A DNA stretch of 37,180 bases from Pseudomonadota bacterium (lineage in GTDB: Bacteria > Bdellovibrionota_B > Oligoflexia > Oligoflexales > CAIYRB01): assembly GCA_026390445.1 (NCBI GenBank), contig JAPLFX010000007.1:1-37180 (forward strand), in the 5' to 3' direction. Positions 9,258 to 17,653 of the stretch are shown one piece after another (the first letter of the stretch is position 1; each line of letters opens with the position of its first letter). The notes below the pieces were generated by a model. That model did no database searches. It was given only the letters and a program-made list of their open reading frames with translations, and was not told where the DNA came from. Both the position numbers and the translations under genes were made by a program.

Positions 9258-11174
9258 CTAATGGACAAAACGCGATAAAAGGCGAATGTAACGGACCTGA
9301 TAGCCATTGCTGTTTTCGGTGACCTCCCAGGAGTTGAGCGGCCATCCTTGGTTGAAATCCTTGTAGGACTTAGCCGGCGGTTGTCCGTAGGGCGGAGTGA
9401 GCGCGGCACGGTCGCATGCCGTGGCTTTGGGCATCCAGTTGCAATGGCTGGGGCAGCAGCTATCGGCGTGGTAGCTGGGGTTTGGGCCTCCGGTCAAGAA
9501 GCCTGGAGGAGGGCCGTAGGTCGAGACTCCCACGCGGCTCCACGCCTGGCTATCGGCGCTAAACCAAAGATGGAAGAAGGAGCGAACGCTGTTGCTTGCA
9601 CCAAAGCCGTCCATGTTTGATAGATAGACCAAGCCAAGCGGGTTGGTGCCGTGCAGATAGTGTAGGTAGCCCTGGGCTGCATCGAGCTGCCCGCGGCTTG
9701 GGGCGCGCTGCTCCGGCTGGGACGCATTCAGGACAACCAAGCCCTGAGCGGCTTTAGTGGCGTTGCTGCCCCAGGTGTAAGTGGCGATGCCAGCCATGTA
9801 GGCATCGCCCGAGCCGAGGAAGCTGGAAAGCCTTGGTGCGTTGGCCGCTGCCACGAGAAAGCTATGCTCAATCCGCTGTTTGGCCGATGGCGCACTGACG
9901 ACGGTTGCGGCACAGTGCTGCAGCATCTCCTGCTGGTCTTCGTCAAAAGCATCGGCATAGCTTGTCGTCACTAGGCGCACTTGGGCGAAGTTCTGCTCGA
10001 AGTAGGCCTTGTAACGGGGCGTGCCGGTGATTTCAAAGAGGTAGCAGGCACTGGAGAGCTTGAACATCAGCCGGCCGTGGTCGTCCGTCTCCTGCTGGCC
10101 ACCGCCTAAACCAAGGCTGCCGTTGCTGGCGTCGTTGTTGCGAAACAGGACGTGTTGATTGCTGTCAGCCCAAGCATAGGCACGCTCGGCACGGCTCTTG
10201 AGCTTGTTTGCATAGGCCGCAAACTTCTTGCCGTCGAGGGCTTTAAAGACCCTGGCACCGTAAGCGTAGGCGCCTGCTGCGGCAAGCGTTGCAGTGGTGC
10301 TTGCATCGCCGTAGAGGCTCTGTCCGGTGGCTGCTGAAGGCGGGCTAGCACTGGCCAGACCGACGATGCTGAGCACCGAGCCGTCGCTGTTTTGCATGCG
10401 CTCTAACCAGTCCATGCCCCAGCGCACTTCGTCGAGCACATCAGGCATGCCGTTGCCTGACTCCGGAATATTGGTGTCATCGCCAAAAGCGGCAGGCGCT
10501 GCTTCATAGGCTTTCAGCAGGCCGACGATATAGATGGCGGTCCACTGAGTGTATTTATTGTAGTCGCCGGCATCATACCAGCCGCCTTGCAGATCGCGCT
10601 CGGTTGAGGCATCGCCTTTGGCGTTGTAGCGCCGGCAGTGACCGTCTTGGAGCGGTCCGAGATGGCTGGCGCCGTCGGCCCAGCCCTTACCGGCGTGCTG
10701 CGGCGACTTAGCCATGCCGGCCCGTTGGTAGAAGAAGGTGCGGACGGCCTGCTTGAGAACCTCGCGGTAGACTTGCTGGTCGATCTTGAAGCGCGGCGAG
10801 CGCAGGCCACTGCGTGGGTCGAGGATGTAGTAATTGCCAGGCGTTTGCACCGCCGAAAAATCAAACCACCAGACTCGGTCGCCGCTGGCGGGGTCGGTTC
10901 GACCGTCCTGCCACGGACTCGGTGGCTTGCTGAGCACGACGCGGCCGGTGGTGTGGTCGATGAGTTGATAGACGGGTCCGGGACTAAACGCAGATCCTTC
11001 GCTTGCGTCAAAGCCTAGCCGCGGCGAGCGGATCACTGCGACCTTGGCGCTGTCAGGCAGGTAACCAAACTGGTCGACCACCAGATACGGACTCACCTTG
11101 GAATCTGCTGCGACTGCACTCCCGCCGATGCTGCAAGTGACGATGAGTGCTAGAAGGAACTGAGAGCCTGTCAT
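9258..11174 (-). CDS. Glycoside hydrolase family 9 endoglucanase with N-terminal Ig-like domain
   Basis: 638 residues from the ATG at 11174, the start that places a signal peptide (FLLALIVTCSIGGSAVAA) at the N-terminus; the open frame extends further upstream but without one. Residues about 28-130 (SPYLVVDQFGYLPDSAKVAVI) are the cellulase Ig-like domain (CelD_N). The GH9 (alpha/alpha)6 domain fills residues 135-635. GGWYDAGDYNKYT carries the two catalytic aspartates (D201, D204), and SWEVTENSNGYQ near the end carries the likely acid glutamate (E620). HYLHGTNPLG and the His-rich DSCCPSHCNW segment are also in the expected places. It should cleave beta-1,4-glucan in the periplasm or outside. 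The upstream 57-residue gene ends 8 bases before the start, and the downstream genes encode barrel proteins, suggesting a role in glucan export or trimming rather than only foraging. Confidence 0.94.
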   Translation of the reverse strand: MTGSQFLLALIVTCSIGGSAVAADSKVSPYLVVDQFGYLPDSAKVAVIRSPRLGFDASEGSAFSPGPVYQLIDHTTGRVVLSKPPSPWQDGRTDPASGDRVWWFDFSAVQTPGNYYILDPRSGLRSPRFKIDQQVYREVLKQAVRTFFYQRAGMAKSPQHAGKGWADGASHLGPLQDGHCRRYNAKGDASTERDLQGGWYDAGDYNKYTQWTAIYIVGLLKAYEAAPAAFGDDTNIPESGNGMPDVLDEVRWGMDWLERMQNSDGSVLSIVGLASASPPSAATGQSLYGDASTTATLAAAGAYAYGARVFKALDGKKFAAYANKLKSRAERAYAWADSNQHVLFRNNDASNGSLGLGGGQQETDDHGRLMFKLSSACYLFEITGTPRYKAYFEQNFAQVRLVTTSYADAFDEDQQEMLQHCAATVVSAPSAKQRIEHSFLVAAANAPRLSSFLGSGDAYMAGIATYTWGSNATKAAQGLVVLNASQPEQRAPSRGQLDAAQGYLHYLHGTNPLGLVYLSNMDGFGASNSVRSFFHLWFSADSQAWSRVGVSTYGPPPGFLTGGPNPSYHADSCCPSHCNWMPKATACDRAALTPPYGQPPAKSYKDFNQGWPLNSWEVTENSNGYQVRYIRLLSRFVH

Positions 11175-11182
11175 CGCTGCTC

Positions 11183-11356
11183 TCAACCTCCGAATGTTGC
11201 TCGCGCTGCCACGGATTCGGCCAGCCAAAAATTCCACAGCACCCAAGCTGCGACGAAGAGCAGCACGCCGATGATGACGATGCCATGCGGCCTGGTCGCG
11301 TGGTGAACTAAAGGGTGACGTTTTTTCGCAGCTTTCGCTGGGGTGGTCGCGGACAT
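11183..11356 (-). CDS. 57-residue single-pass membrane protein, first gene of the GH9 operon
   Basis: The ATG at 11356 has AGAGG eight bases upstream, and the frame ends with TGA at 11183-11185. The protein has a basic N-terminus (KAAKKRHPLVHHATRPHG), then one membrane helix of about 22 residues (IVIIGVLLFVAAWVLWNFWLA), then a short tail. By the positive-inside rule the N-terminus should be cytoplasmic. The GGAGG that may serve the GH9 gene (11187-11191) lies inside its last codons, so translation of the two genes is probably coupled. No family is recognised. It may be an accessory subunit of an export apparatus, but this is only from context. Confidence 0.6.
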   Translation of the reverse strand: MSATTPAKAAKKRHPLVHHATRPHGIVIIGVLLFVAAWVLWNFWLAESVAARATFGG

Positions 11357-11540
11357 GGAAGGAACCTCTATGGTGCAACGGATTTTTGCTGCGACTGGAC
11401 CTCTTTGGACGGCCGCGGTCCGCTGTCTATGCTTGGCATAGGTTGCCGAAAATGTACACAATTTTGCCGTCGCCATGGTAGGAAGGAGGAATCGCCGCCA
11501 CTCGCAGTGCTCCAGGCTCCAAGCTACTGAGGGGATTTAA

Positions 11541-12044
11541 TTGGAAAACCTGATGAAATTGACGGTCGGTGCGCCTGAGTTGGTGCTGCGCGCCGTGGCC
11601 GTCTACTTGTTTGTGCTGATCCTCATCCGGATGTCCGGCAAGCGGCAGCTTGGCCAAATGTCTGCGACCGAGTTTGTCGCCTTGCTGCTGATCAGCAACG
11701 CCGTACAGAACGCGATGAACGGCGGCGACAATTCGCTCGGGGCCGGGCTGCTCCTTGCTGTGGTGTTGGTCGCGGTCAGTTGGGGGATTGCCTGGATCAA
11801 CTTTCGCAGCCGCCGCATCCGCTCGATCTTTGAAGGCACACCGACGCTGCTGATTCACAAAGGTAAACCCGTGTTGGCGAATTTAAAGCGCGAGCTGATC
11901 TCGGAAGGGGAGCTGCACACGCTCCTGCGTAAGCAGGGGGTCCACCACTTAGACATCATCAAGACAGCCATCTTGGAGTCCGATGGCACGATTACTCTAG
12001 AGCGCGACGAGACCGCGGCGCCCCTAGCCAAGCCGCTCACCTAA
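11541..12044 (+). CDS. DUF421 (YetF-like) membrane protein
   Basis: 167 residues. The start is TTG at 11541, chosen because GAGGGG lies six bases upstream; the ATG at 11553 is the alternative. There are three hydrophobic segments (LVLRAVAVYLFVLILIRM, FVALLLISNAVQNAM, LLLAVVLVAVSWGIAWI) and then a soluble domain with the family's IFEGTPTLLIHKGKPVLANLKRE... pattern and a final 'DIIKTAILESDG' strand. DUF421 proteins (YetF, YcaP) are small inner-membrane proteins; in Bacillus spores relatives help sense or build germination complexes, but the general function is unknown. It is transcribed away from the GH9 operon and converges on the flippase gene with one base between stops. Confidence 0.9.
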   Translation: MENLMKLTVGAPELVLRAVAVYLFVLILIRMSGKRQLGQMSATEFVALLLISNAVQNAMNGGDNSLGAGLLLAVVLVAVSWGIAWINFRSRRIRSIFEGTPTLLIHKGKPVLANLKRELISEGELHTLLRKQGVHHLDIIKTAILESDGTITLERDETAAPLAKPLT

Positions 12045-12045
12045 A

Positions 12046-13566
12046 CTACGTTTGGCCGCGCCTCGATATCAGCTGCTTAAACTCGGTGAGATCGCTCAGG
12101 GTCACAAGCCGGGTTGCCGCGAGAAAGATCGGAATCGCCAAGCTGAAAAGCGCGATTCTCGTGACTATATTCAGGTCAAACCACAGGCTATTGGTGGCGC
12201 CAAAGGCGACGGTCGCAAGGCCGACCATGAATAGCGTATAGGTCGCTCGTTTATTGAAGACCGTGTTGTTTGAAAGTTTGATGAGTAGACCCATGTTGAT
12301 GAGCTCGGTGATCAGAGTCGCCACCATCGAGCCGCAGGCTCCTCCCCCGGCGCCGATCCACTTCGCTCCGATGGGGATCAAGAGATAGTCGAGCCCGAAG
12401 TTGAGGAGGAATCCCAAGATGACAATTTTGACCAGACCGTGACCATTCGTCGTGACGACGATGTTGTGAACCAGAAAAATACTGATGTAGGTCGCCAGTA
12501 CGACCGGTCCGTTGAGTCCGATCACTTTGGCGGCCGGAGCAAATTCCTGGCCATAAATCAGCGCAATGATTTCGTGGCCAAAACCGATGTTCACCATACA
12601 GAAGACAAAGGCGAAGATCATGAGGATCCGCATCGCCTGTGAGGCGAGCTGCTTGTATTCCTCCGGGTCACGCGCGTAGGTACTCGATAGTAAGGGGGTC
12701 ACGGCGCTGGCCATGAGCGGGATCAGCAAGAGAAAGAGGCTCTGGATACGCATGACGGCGCCGTAGTACGCGACCTCATGAAAGTCGGCAAGGCGCGACA
12801 GCACCGCCATATCAATCGTGCCGCTGGAATTGGCTAGGGCACTGGCGAGAAAAAACGGCAAGCTGATCTGAATAACGCCTTTTAATACGGAGGCAGACAT
12901 GGTTTTGCCGACCATGCCGGCGACCTTTGCTCGGTACAGAGTCGCGGCGACGATCGCCAGTTGGGCGACCGTAAAAGCCGCAGCTAGCAGATGAAGATTG
13001 CTGCTGTCATAGAGCAAACTAGCCAAAACCAGAGCGACGAGTAGCAGCTTGGAGGCGACATTGATGACAGCAACGAGGTTTATTCGTCCTACCGAAACGA
13101 AGATATTGAGCAACACCTCGGTCTGGAAGATGGTCAGAGTTTGGTAGATCGCCATGATCGCGGTCAGTTCGATGATCTGCCGTTCGTAGTTCACCAGCTG
13201 CATGTAGCCAAGGACGGTGAGGATTAAAAGCATCGCCAGAAACGCCTGCAGCACTAGCACCGGCATGAGAATGACCCGCGCGTGACCATGGTCTGGAGGC
13301 ACGGACTTTTGAATGTAGGCCGGTATGCCTAAGGGCAGCAGCATCAGGGCGATGTTGGGAAAGGCTTCGGCAAAGAAGAACACACCCGCCTTGTCCACCC
13401 CGAGAAACCGGGGAATCAGGATACGCGTGACAAAGCCCAGCGGGATCGTGATCGCCATGGCGATGCTTAGTTTGGACGCATTGGCCATCGTCGCGCGAAG
13501 TGCCGCCTGGCCGCGCGCCTTGTCTGCAGCGGTCGATACTTTGACAGGATGAGGTGTATCCGTCAT
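12046..13566 (-). CDS. Polysaccharide flippase, Wzx/MVF family
   Basis: 506 residues from the ATG at 13566, about 14 hydrophobic helices, the usual size of an oligosaccharide flippase of the MOP superfamily. The first helix block (KLSIAMAITIPLGFVTRILIPRFLGVDKAGVFFFAEAFP) has the 'R-fLG...G.f..a' pattern of Wzx/RfbX proteins, and later GQEFAPAAKVIGLNGPVVLATYISIFLVHNIV and NFGLDYLLIP are typical of the C-terminal half. Such proteins flip lipid-linked oligosaccharides across the inner membrane for O-antigen or exopolysaccharide. No polymerase or glycosyltransferase accompanies it here, so the lipid-linked substrate must be made elsewhere. The open frame extends 44 codons upstream to 13698, but that part is not conserved-looking and has no ribosome binding site; no site is clear at 13566 either. 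Confidence 0.88.
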   Translation of the reverse strand: MTDTPHPVKVSTAADKARGQAALRATMANASKLSIAMAITIPLGFVTRILIPRFLGVDKAGVFFFAEAFPNIALMLLPLGIPAYIQKSVPPDHGHARVILMPVLVLQAFLAMLLILTVLGYMQLVNYERQIIELTAIMAIYQTLTIFQTEVLLNIFVSVGRINLVAVINVASKLLLVALVLASLLYDSSNLHLLAAAFTVAQLAIVAATLYRAKVAGMVGKTMSASVLKGVIQISLPFFLASALANSSGTIDMAVLSRLADFHEVAYYGAVMRIQSLFLLLIPLMASAVTPLLSSTYARDPEEYKQLASQAMRILMIFAFVFCMVNIGFGHEIIALIYGQEFAPAAKVIGLNGPVVLATYISIFLVHNIVVTTNGHGLVKIVILGFLLNFGLDYLLIPIGAKWIGAGGGACGSMVATLITELINMGLLIKLSNNTVFNKRATYTLFMVGLATVAFGATNSLWFDLNIVTRIALFSLAIPIFLAATRLVTLSDLTEFKQLISRRGQT

Positions 13567-13723
13567 GGAGTGGTTGTCGATGGTAATAGGTGACGGGGTC
13601 GGGCTGAACACGGACGTGGGATGGTGAGCTATTATCATAACAGAATAACCGTTTATTAAGAAACTATCTAATAACCTCAGGCGCTTAGCGTTGGACATCG
13701 GCTTTGCTACAAAAATCCAGCCC

Positions 13724-13778
13724 CCTGCCCTCCAGCGTTCCCAACCTCCCAGTTTTTGGGCACCGGCTTTTTTCCACG
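13724..13778. repeat. 55-bp dispersed repeat, copy A
   Basis: This stretch matches 22465-22519 in 47 of 55 positions without gaps. The best-kept part is AGTTTTTGGGCA then CGGCTTT and TTCCACG. Both copies can form a small hairpin around the T run (CCCA/TGGG here). It lies on the 5' side of the promoter and start of the deacetylase-like lipoprotein gene, and about 160 bases from the divergent flippase start. Confidence 0.65.
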
Positions 13779-13795
13779 CAGAACTGCTTCTCGGC

Positions 13796-13824
13796 TTTAC
13801 GCCAAGAAAGAATACTGTTATAAA
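13796..13824 (+). promoter_or_regulatory. Candidate promoter of the deacetylase-like lipoprotein gene
   Basis: TTTACG at 13796-13801 and TATAAA at 13819-13824 are 17 bases apart, and TGT directly before the -10 box makes an extended -10. Transcription would start near 13831, about 40 bases before the ATG at 13871. The 55-bp repeat ends about 17 bases upstream of the -35 box. Confidence 0.5.
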
Positions 13825-13870
13825 TTCAGCATCTTACATAACACAGAGAAATCCTCGGGGGTTGCCAATC

Positions 13871-14752
13871 ATGCGGACTCAGGCGTCGACAACCGACCTG
13901 CCATGCCGGCCTTTTTTGCACATGCGACGACTCCTCGCTTTAGCTGCCCAGCTAGGTCTTTGTTTATTGTTTATCCAAGGATGCAGCGGCAGTGGTCCAG
14001 GTCCTGGATGTAAAGTCGCCGCCAGCGGCATCGCCGATGCGCCGATTACCGGTAAGACCCTGCTGGATAAAACCCTGGTCTTTACCTTCGATCGATCGCC
14101 GACACCGGTGACCCTTGAGATCGCCGACCTGCTCACCGCGCGGCAAATCAACGGCGCATTCTTTGTCGTCGGCAAAAAGCTCAAAGACGTGGTGCACCAA
14201 GGCATCCTTGCCCACCTACGTAGCAATGGTCATTTGATCGGCAACGGTACTTACTCATTCGCCAACCTCGAGGCCGTGGCTCTGCCGACCGCCGAGTTGC
14301 GCCAAGTGGATCAAATGATTCAGCCTGAGATCGTCGGCAATATGTTCTTTTTTCGTTCCGCCACCAATTCGTTTAATCATAAGATCGCTGACTATCTAAA
14401 CAAGCAGGGTTTGCAAAAATACGTCGGGCCGATCGGCTCTGATATCTCCTTCACCGGCGGCGTGGATCCGATCGATGCAGGGTGTTGGCGCGAGGTGCTG
14501 ACGCCAGCTGATTGCGCCCAGCGCTACCTCGACGCCATCAATTTAAAGAAGCAGGGCATCATTCGCTTTACCGATGGCTATAGTCAGACTCCTGCCTTGC
14601 TCCAGGCCTTGATCCCACTGGTGACGTCCGCAGGGTATAAGGTGGTCCGGCTTGATGAAGTTCCGGAGATCCGCACGGCTTTTCTCGAACGCGAGGCCGT
14701 GCCGGGGACTGTCGGCGGGAGTCCCGGGTGCAAGGACTACGATCGTCGTTGA
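13871..14752 (+). CDS. Polysaccharide-deacetylase-like lipoprotein, predicted catalytically inactive
   Basis: 293 residues from the ATG at 13871; the ATG at 13922 (276 residues) would also keep the whole signal peptide. The hydrophobic segment ends in FIQGC, with lipobox Cys38. The rest has the order of a NodB homology domain (carbohydrate esterase family 4): LVFTFDRSPTPVTLEIADLL, GAFFVVGKKL, GHLIGNGTYSFANL, FFFRSATNSF, GIIRFTDGYSQT. Active enzymes have TFDD, HxxxH and a C-terminal LxH. Here the second Asp is Arg75, the two metal-binding His positions are Gly126 and Phe130, the RxPxG motif is RSATN, and the late His is Thr234. It should therefore not bind the catalytic metal. A carbohydrate-binding or scaffold role is possible. 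Confidence 0.82.
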   Translation: MRTQASTTDLPCRPFLHMRRLLALAAQLGLCLLFIQGCSGSGPGPGCKVAASGIADAPITGKTLLDKTLVFTFDRSPTPVTLEIADLLTARQINGAFFVVGKKLKDVVHQGILAHLRSNGHLIGNGTYSFANLEAVALPTAELRQVDQMIQPEIVGNMFFFRSATNSFNHKIADYLNKQGLQKYVGPIGSDISFTGGVDPIDAGCWREVLTPADCAQRYLDAINLKKQGIIRFTDGYSQTPALLQALIPLVTSAGYKVVRLDEVPEIRTAFLEREAVPGTVGGSPGCKDYDRR

Positions 14753-14886
14753 GGCAGCGCCTGGGAAGCGGCCTTTTGGCCGGGGCGGCTGCTGGAAACT
14801 ACAGAAATCATAGTAGATTATATTAGAATAGTGTCAAAATGGGTGGTTTTTTGCTACATCAGCTGCTCCCCGCCTTTGGAGCAAGC

Positions 14887-15450
14887 ATGTCGCCTAAACT
14901 AGCTTTCACGACCGAGCTCGAACGATTAGCCGCGCTGGAGGACCAGCTCGAAGCCTTTGCTCGCCCCTCGCGCAGTCGGCGCAAGCGGGATAACGAAAGC
15001 CTGCGGCAACTCGGTGCAGATTTGGTCGAACTCTCGGCGGGACGATTGGCAAAGCTTGAGTTGCCGGTCGAGCTGCGCCGGGCCGTCGATGAGGCGCGAC
15101 GCTTAGAGGTACACGGGGCGAGAAAGCGGCAGATCCAGTACATCGGTCGGGTGATGGAGGACTGCGACGAGGAAGCCATTCGTGCGGCGTTGGCAGCCAT
15201 TGACCAGACCCCTGCGGCAGCCAGTCAGGTCAACGAAAAGGTAGCGGCGCGCGCCGCGACCGCCAGCGAGTTGCTCCTAGGCGATGACCAAACGGTCTTT
15301 GCCGTGGCTTCGGCCTATGCACCAGGAGAATTGCAGGTGTTGCGCCTAAGCGTGCGCAAGGCCAAGAAGGAGCTGCAGACGAAGGGCGATGCCACCGTCG
15401 CCCGTGCGCTTATCGAACGCTGTCTGGCGAAGATGACTCTTTTGTCCTAA
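14887..15450 (+). CDS. darP: DarP/YjgA family ribosome-associated protein (DUF615)
   Basis: 187 residues from the ATG at 14887, chosen because GGAG lies five bases upstream; an in-frame ATG at 14839 has none. The segment RSRRKRDNESLRQLGADLVELS, followed by LELPVELRRAVDEARRLE and ARKRQIQYIGRVMEDCDEE, matches the family pattern 'S-x-KR-x3-LQ-x-LG-x2-L-x-L...RQ-x-QYIGKLMR'. In Escherichia coli, DarP associates with late 50S precursors and promotes maturation of the peptidyl-transferase centre. A C-terminal extension of about 70 residues after the core is roughly the usual size for this family. It heads a plus-strand run that continues into a dioxygenase-like gene and tamAB. Confidence 0.85.
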   Translation: MSPKLAFTTELERLAALEDQLEAFARPSRSRRKRDNESLRQLGADLVELSAGRLAKLELPVELRRAVDEARRLEVHGARKRQIQYIGRVMEDCDEEAIRAALAAIDQTPAAASQVNEKVAARAATASELLLGDDQTVFAVASAYAPGELQVLRLSVRKAKKELQTKGDATVARALIERCLAKMTLLS

Positions 15451-15518
15451 GCCATAGTTTTGAGCCATGTTTAATCTGGTCTGCGAAGTCTAAAGCAGCA
15501 TGATAGGTAGCCTGTAGC

Positions 15519-15872
15519 ATGTCCCGCATTGACACCACCGGTGTGATTCTCGAGTTTCATGCCCACATCTACTTCACTCAGGAAACGCGTTCCTTCGCTG
15601 CGGCCTTGCGTGACGATTTGCTTGGCTTGGCTGGCGGCCGCCTAAAAGTCTATACGATGGCCGATGGTCCGCGCGGTCCGCACGGGGCACCGATGTTTGG
15701 CATCGATATTCAGGCGGCGGATTTGCCCGAGGTCCTGGCATTTATCATGGTCAACCATGGCCCTTTGCCGGTTCTGCTACATCCCCAGTCCGGGCACGAA
15801 CTCCTCGATCACACGCACCACGCATTTTGGCTCGGCACCCCCCAGCCACTCAATCTCGCGGTGCTAAGGTAG
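15519..15872 (+). CDS. DOPA 4,5-dioxygenase family protein
   Basis: 117 residues, close to the family's usual 105-125. The pattern EFHAHIYF near the start, GPHGAPMFGIDI in the middle, and PVLLHPQSGHELLDHTHHAFWLGTP at the end match the DOPA-dioxygenase family (PF08883), including histidines that would hold the metal. Plant and fungal relatives open the ring of DOPA; the bacterial proteins are mostly uncharacterised, so the substrate is unknown. It ends 6 bases before the tamA start, which suggests translational coupling, although a functional link is not obvious. Confidence 0.85.
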   Translation: MSRIDTTGVILEFHAHIYFTQETRSFAAALRDDLLGLAGGRLKVYTMADGPRGPHGAPMFGIDIQAADLPEVLAFIMVNHGPLPVLLHPQSGHELLDHTHHAFWLGTPQPLNLAVLR

Positions 15873-15878
15873 GCCTTT

Positions 15879-17651
15879 GTGACCCCGCATCGTTGTCCGT
15901 CCAGTCATCGCCGTACAGTGAGCTTAGTTCTAGGGATTCTAGTCGCTTTGTGCGCCAGCGTAGCGCGTGCAAAGCCACCGGTTACGACGGCTCTTTGTGG
16001 ACATATCCACCTCGTCTCAGATCACAAAGTCGAGGCGGCCGACATGGAACGTCGCTTGGCTTGCGGCGACGATAAAAATCCGCCGTGGTCGGACGTACCG
16101 GCAAATCAAGCGAAGCTTTTTCTATCGTCGTTTCTTCAAGGTCGCGGTTACTACCGGCCGACGTTTACGATCGTGGACGAGCGGATGGTCGTAGCGCTGG
16201 GTGAGGCCACGCTGGTTCAGGAGATTCAGACCCAGGGGGCGCCGCCGACACTATTGATTAGTCGCTACTGGCAACCACCAGGGGAGCCGCTGACGCCAAA
16301 GCTACTCGATGATCTGGAGGATTGGGTCCGCTCCGAGCTTAAGGCGACTGGTTACCCTTGCCCTACGGTCACCTCGCGGGCGAATACCGACACCGGTCAA
16401 ATCACGGTTTCGATGGTGGCTGGCGCCAAGCAAGTGATCGCGGCGATCGAGGCCGACGATGTGCCGGGAGTCGATCCGGGTGTGATCCGTCGCAATGATG
16501 CCTTTCATGTCGGCGACGAATTCAACAATAACTGGCTTGGTTTGACCGCGAATCGGATCACCCGCAAGGACCTGCTTCTGAGCACCCACTTTTTTGCTCG
16601 TTGTACACCCGCAGGAGCCATGGTGTCGCAAAAGTCGATTCCCGGTCTGCCGCGCCAGGCCACGGCGGGATTTGGCTACAACACGGAGCGTGGACCACTG
16701 GCGCGCGCAACCTTCCACAATAGTCGCCTTGATCGCACCGCGTCGTCCTATACCCTTAACCTGCAGCTGTCGCAGCGACTGCAGAATTTTACGGCGAGAG
16801 GGGAGTGGTACGTGCTGCGCGAGCCGACTCGGTTTCATATCGAGCCCATGCTGCAGATCCAGCGTGCGGACGAAAATACCTTTGAAGCGCGTTCGGGTAA
16901 AATTCGCTTGGCGCCGGCGTCCACCTTTGACAACGCCACCTATGGTGTGGCCTTTGCCTTTGGCCCGGCGCTGGAACTGGTGCGGACCATCCGTGGTGAC
17001 GGCCCGGTCTATTCGCATATCGTCGCGCTTGATGGTGAAGCGCGCCTGATGACGCATGATTTTGAGTACTATCATCCAACGCCCCGGTCGGGTTACGCCC
17101 TTGGTTTGGGCAGCACGTTGGCGATGCGGGCACTGGGATCTGGGGTGGATTTTCAGCGACTGATGTTTGATGGGCAGGCGTTGTGGAACGTTCGTGACTT
17201 AGCGCCACCGTTGATCGTGTTGGGCATGCGTGGCTCGGTAGCGTCCACCGTGATCGGTGCGGGACCTGAGCACTTAGCGGAGTTGCCGCCGATGTATCGA
17301 CACTTTCTCGGTAGTTCGACCAATATGCGTGGTTTTGCCCGGGACGCTTTGCCGACTGGCGGCAAGGGAGCATTGACCGCGGCCTATCTCGGCTTGGAGG
17401 CGCGTCTTGCGGCGGGCTTACCGGCCGGACTTCAGCCGCTGCTCTTTTATGATTTGGGCAAGACCGGACGAACCTCCCTGCAACTCGATCGACCGCTGTA
17501 TTATTCGCCTGGCCTTGGCATGCGCTGGCAGTCCCCACTTGGGTCCCTGCGCTTGACGGCAGCGCGTGGGATGGTCGCGCATGCTTCTGCCGACGAGCGT
17601 CGCGGTCTTGAAAGATGGGTGTTCTATCTGAGTTTTGGCGAGGAATTTTGA
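15879..17651 (+). CDS. tamA: TamA-like outer-membrane assembly protein (Omp85 family)
   Basis: 590 residues. The start is GTG at 15879 with AAGGTAGG five bases upstream. A signal peptide (TVSLVLGILVALCASVARA) is followed by a periplasmic part of about 230 residues that reads as POTRA-like domains (FLSSFLQGRGYYRPTFTIVD, WVRSELKATGYPCPTVTSRANTDTG), then a 16-strand-type barrel with the Omp85 signature late in the sequence (FLGSSTNMRGFARDALPTGGKG, then GLGMRWQSPLGSLRLTAARG) and a C-terminal phenylalanine. The 'N-x-RGF' loop corresponds to the conserved RGF/Y motif of loop 6. The next gene, starting 3 bases later, is tamB, which makes TamA much more likely than BamA. Together they help insert proteins or move lipids between the two membranes. 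Confidence 0.9.
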   Translation: MTPHRCPSSHRRTVSLVLGILVALCASVARAKPPVTTALCGHIHLVSDHKVEAADMERRLACGDDKNPPWSDVPANQAKLFLSSFLQGRGYYRPTFTIVDERMVVALGEATLVQEIQTQGAPPTLLISRYWQPPGEPLTPKLLDDLEDWVRSELKATGYPCPTVTSRANTDTGQITVSMVAGAKQVIAAIEADDVPGVDPGVIRRNDAFHVGDEFNNNWLGLTANRITRKDLLLSTHFFARCTPAGAMVSQKSIPGLPRQATAGFGYNTERGPLARATFHNSRLDRTASSYTLNLQLSQRLQNFTARGEWYVLREPTRFHIEPMLQIQRADENTFEARSGKIRLAPASTFDNATYGVAFAFGPALELVRTIRGDGPVYSHIVALDGEARLMTHDFEYYHPTPRSGYALGLGSTLAMRALGSGVDFQRLMFDGQALWNVRDLAPPLIVLGMRGSVASTVIGAGPEHLAELPPMYRHFLGSSTNMRGFARDALPTGGKGALTAAYLGLEARLAAGLPAGLQPLLFYDLGKTGRTSLQLDRPLYYSPGLGMRWQSPLGSLRLTAARGMVAHASADERRGLERWVFYLSFGEEF

Positions 17652-17653
17652 TC

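Noticed and set aside
13691-13870. N-terminal extension of the deacetylase-like frame
   Set aside because: The frame is open but includes the 55-bp repeat and the predicted promoter, and the extension has no protein features.
14769-14782. Hairpin CGGCC-TTTT-GGCCG after the deacetylase-like gene
   Set aside because: Only 5 bp and no T tract follows, so I do not call it a terminator.
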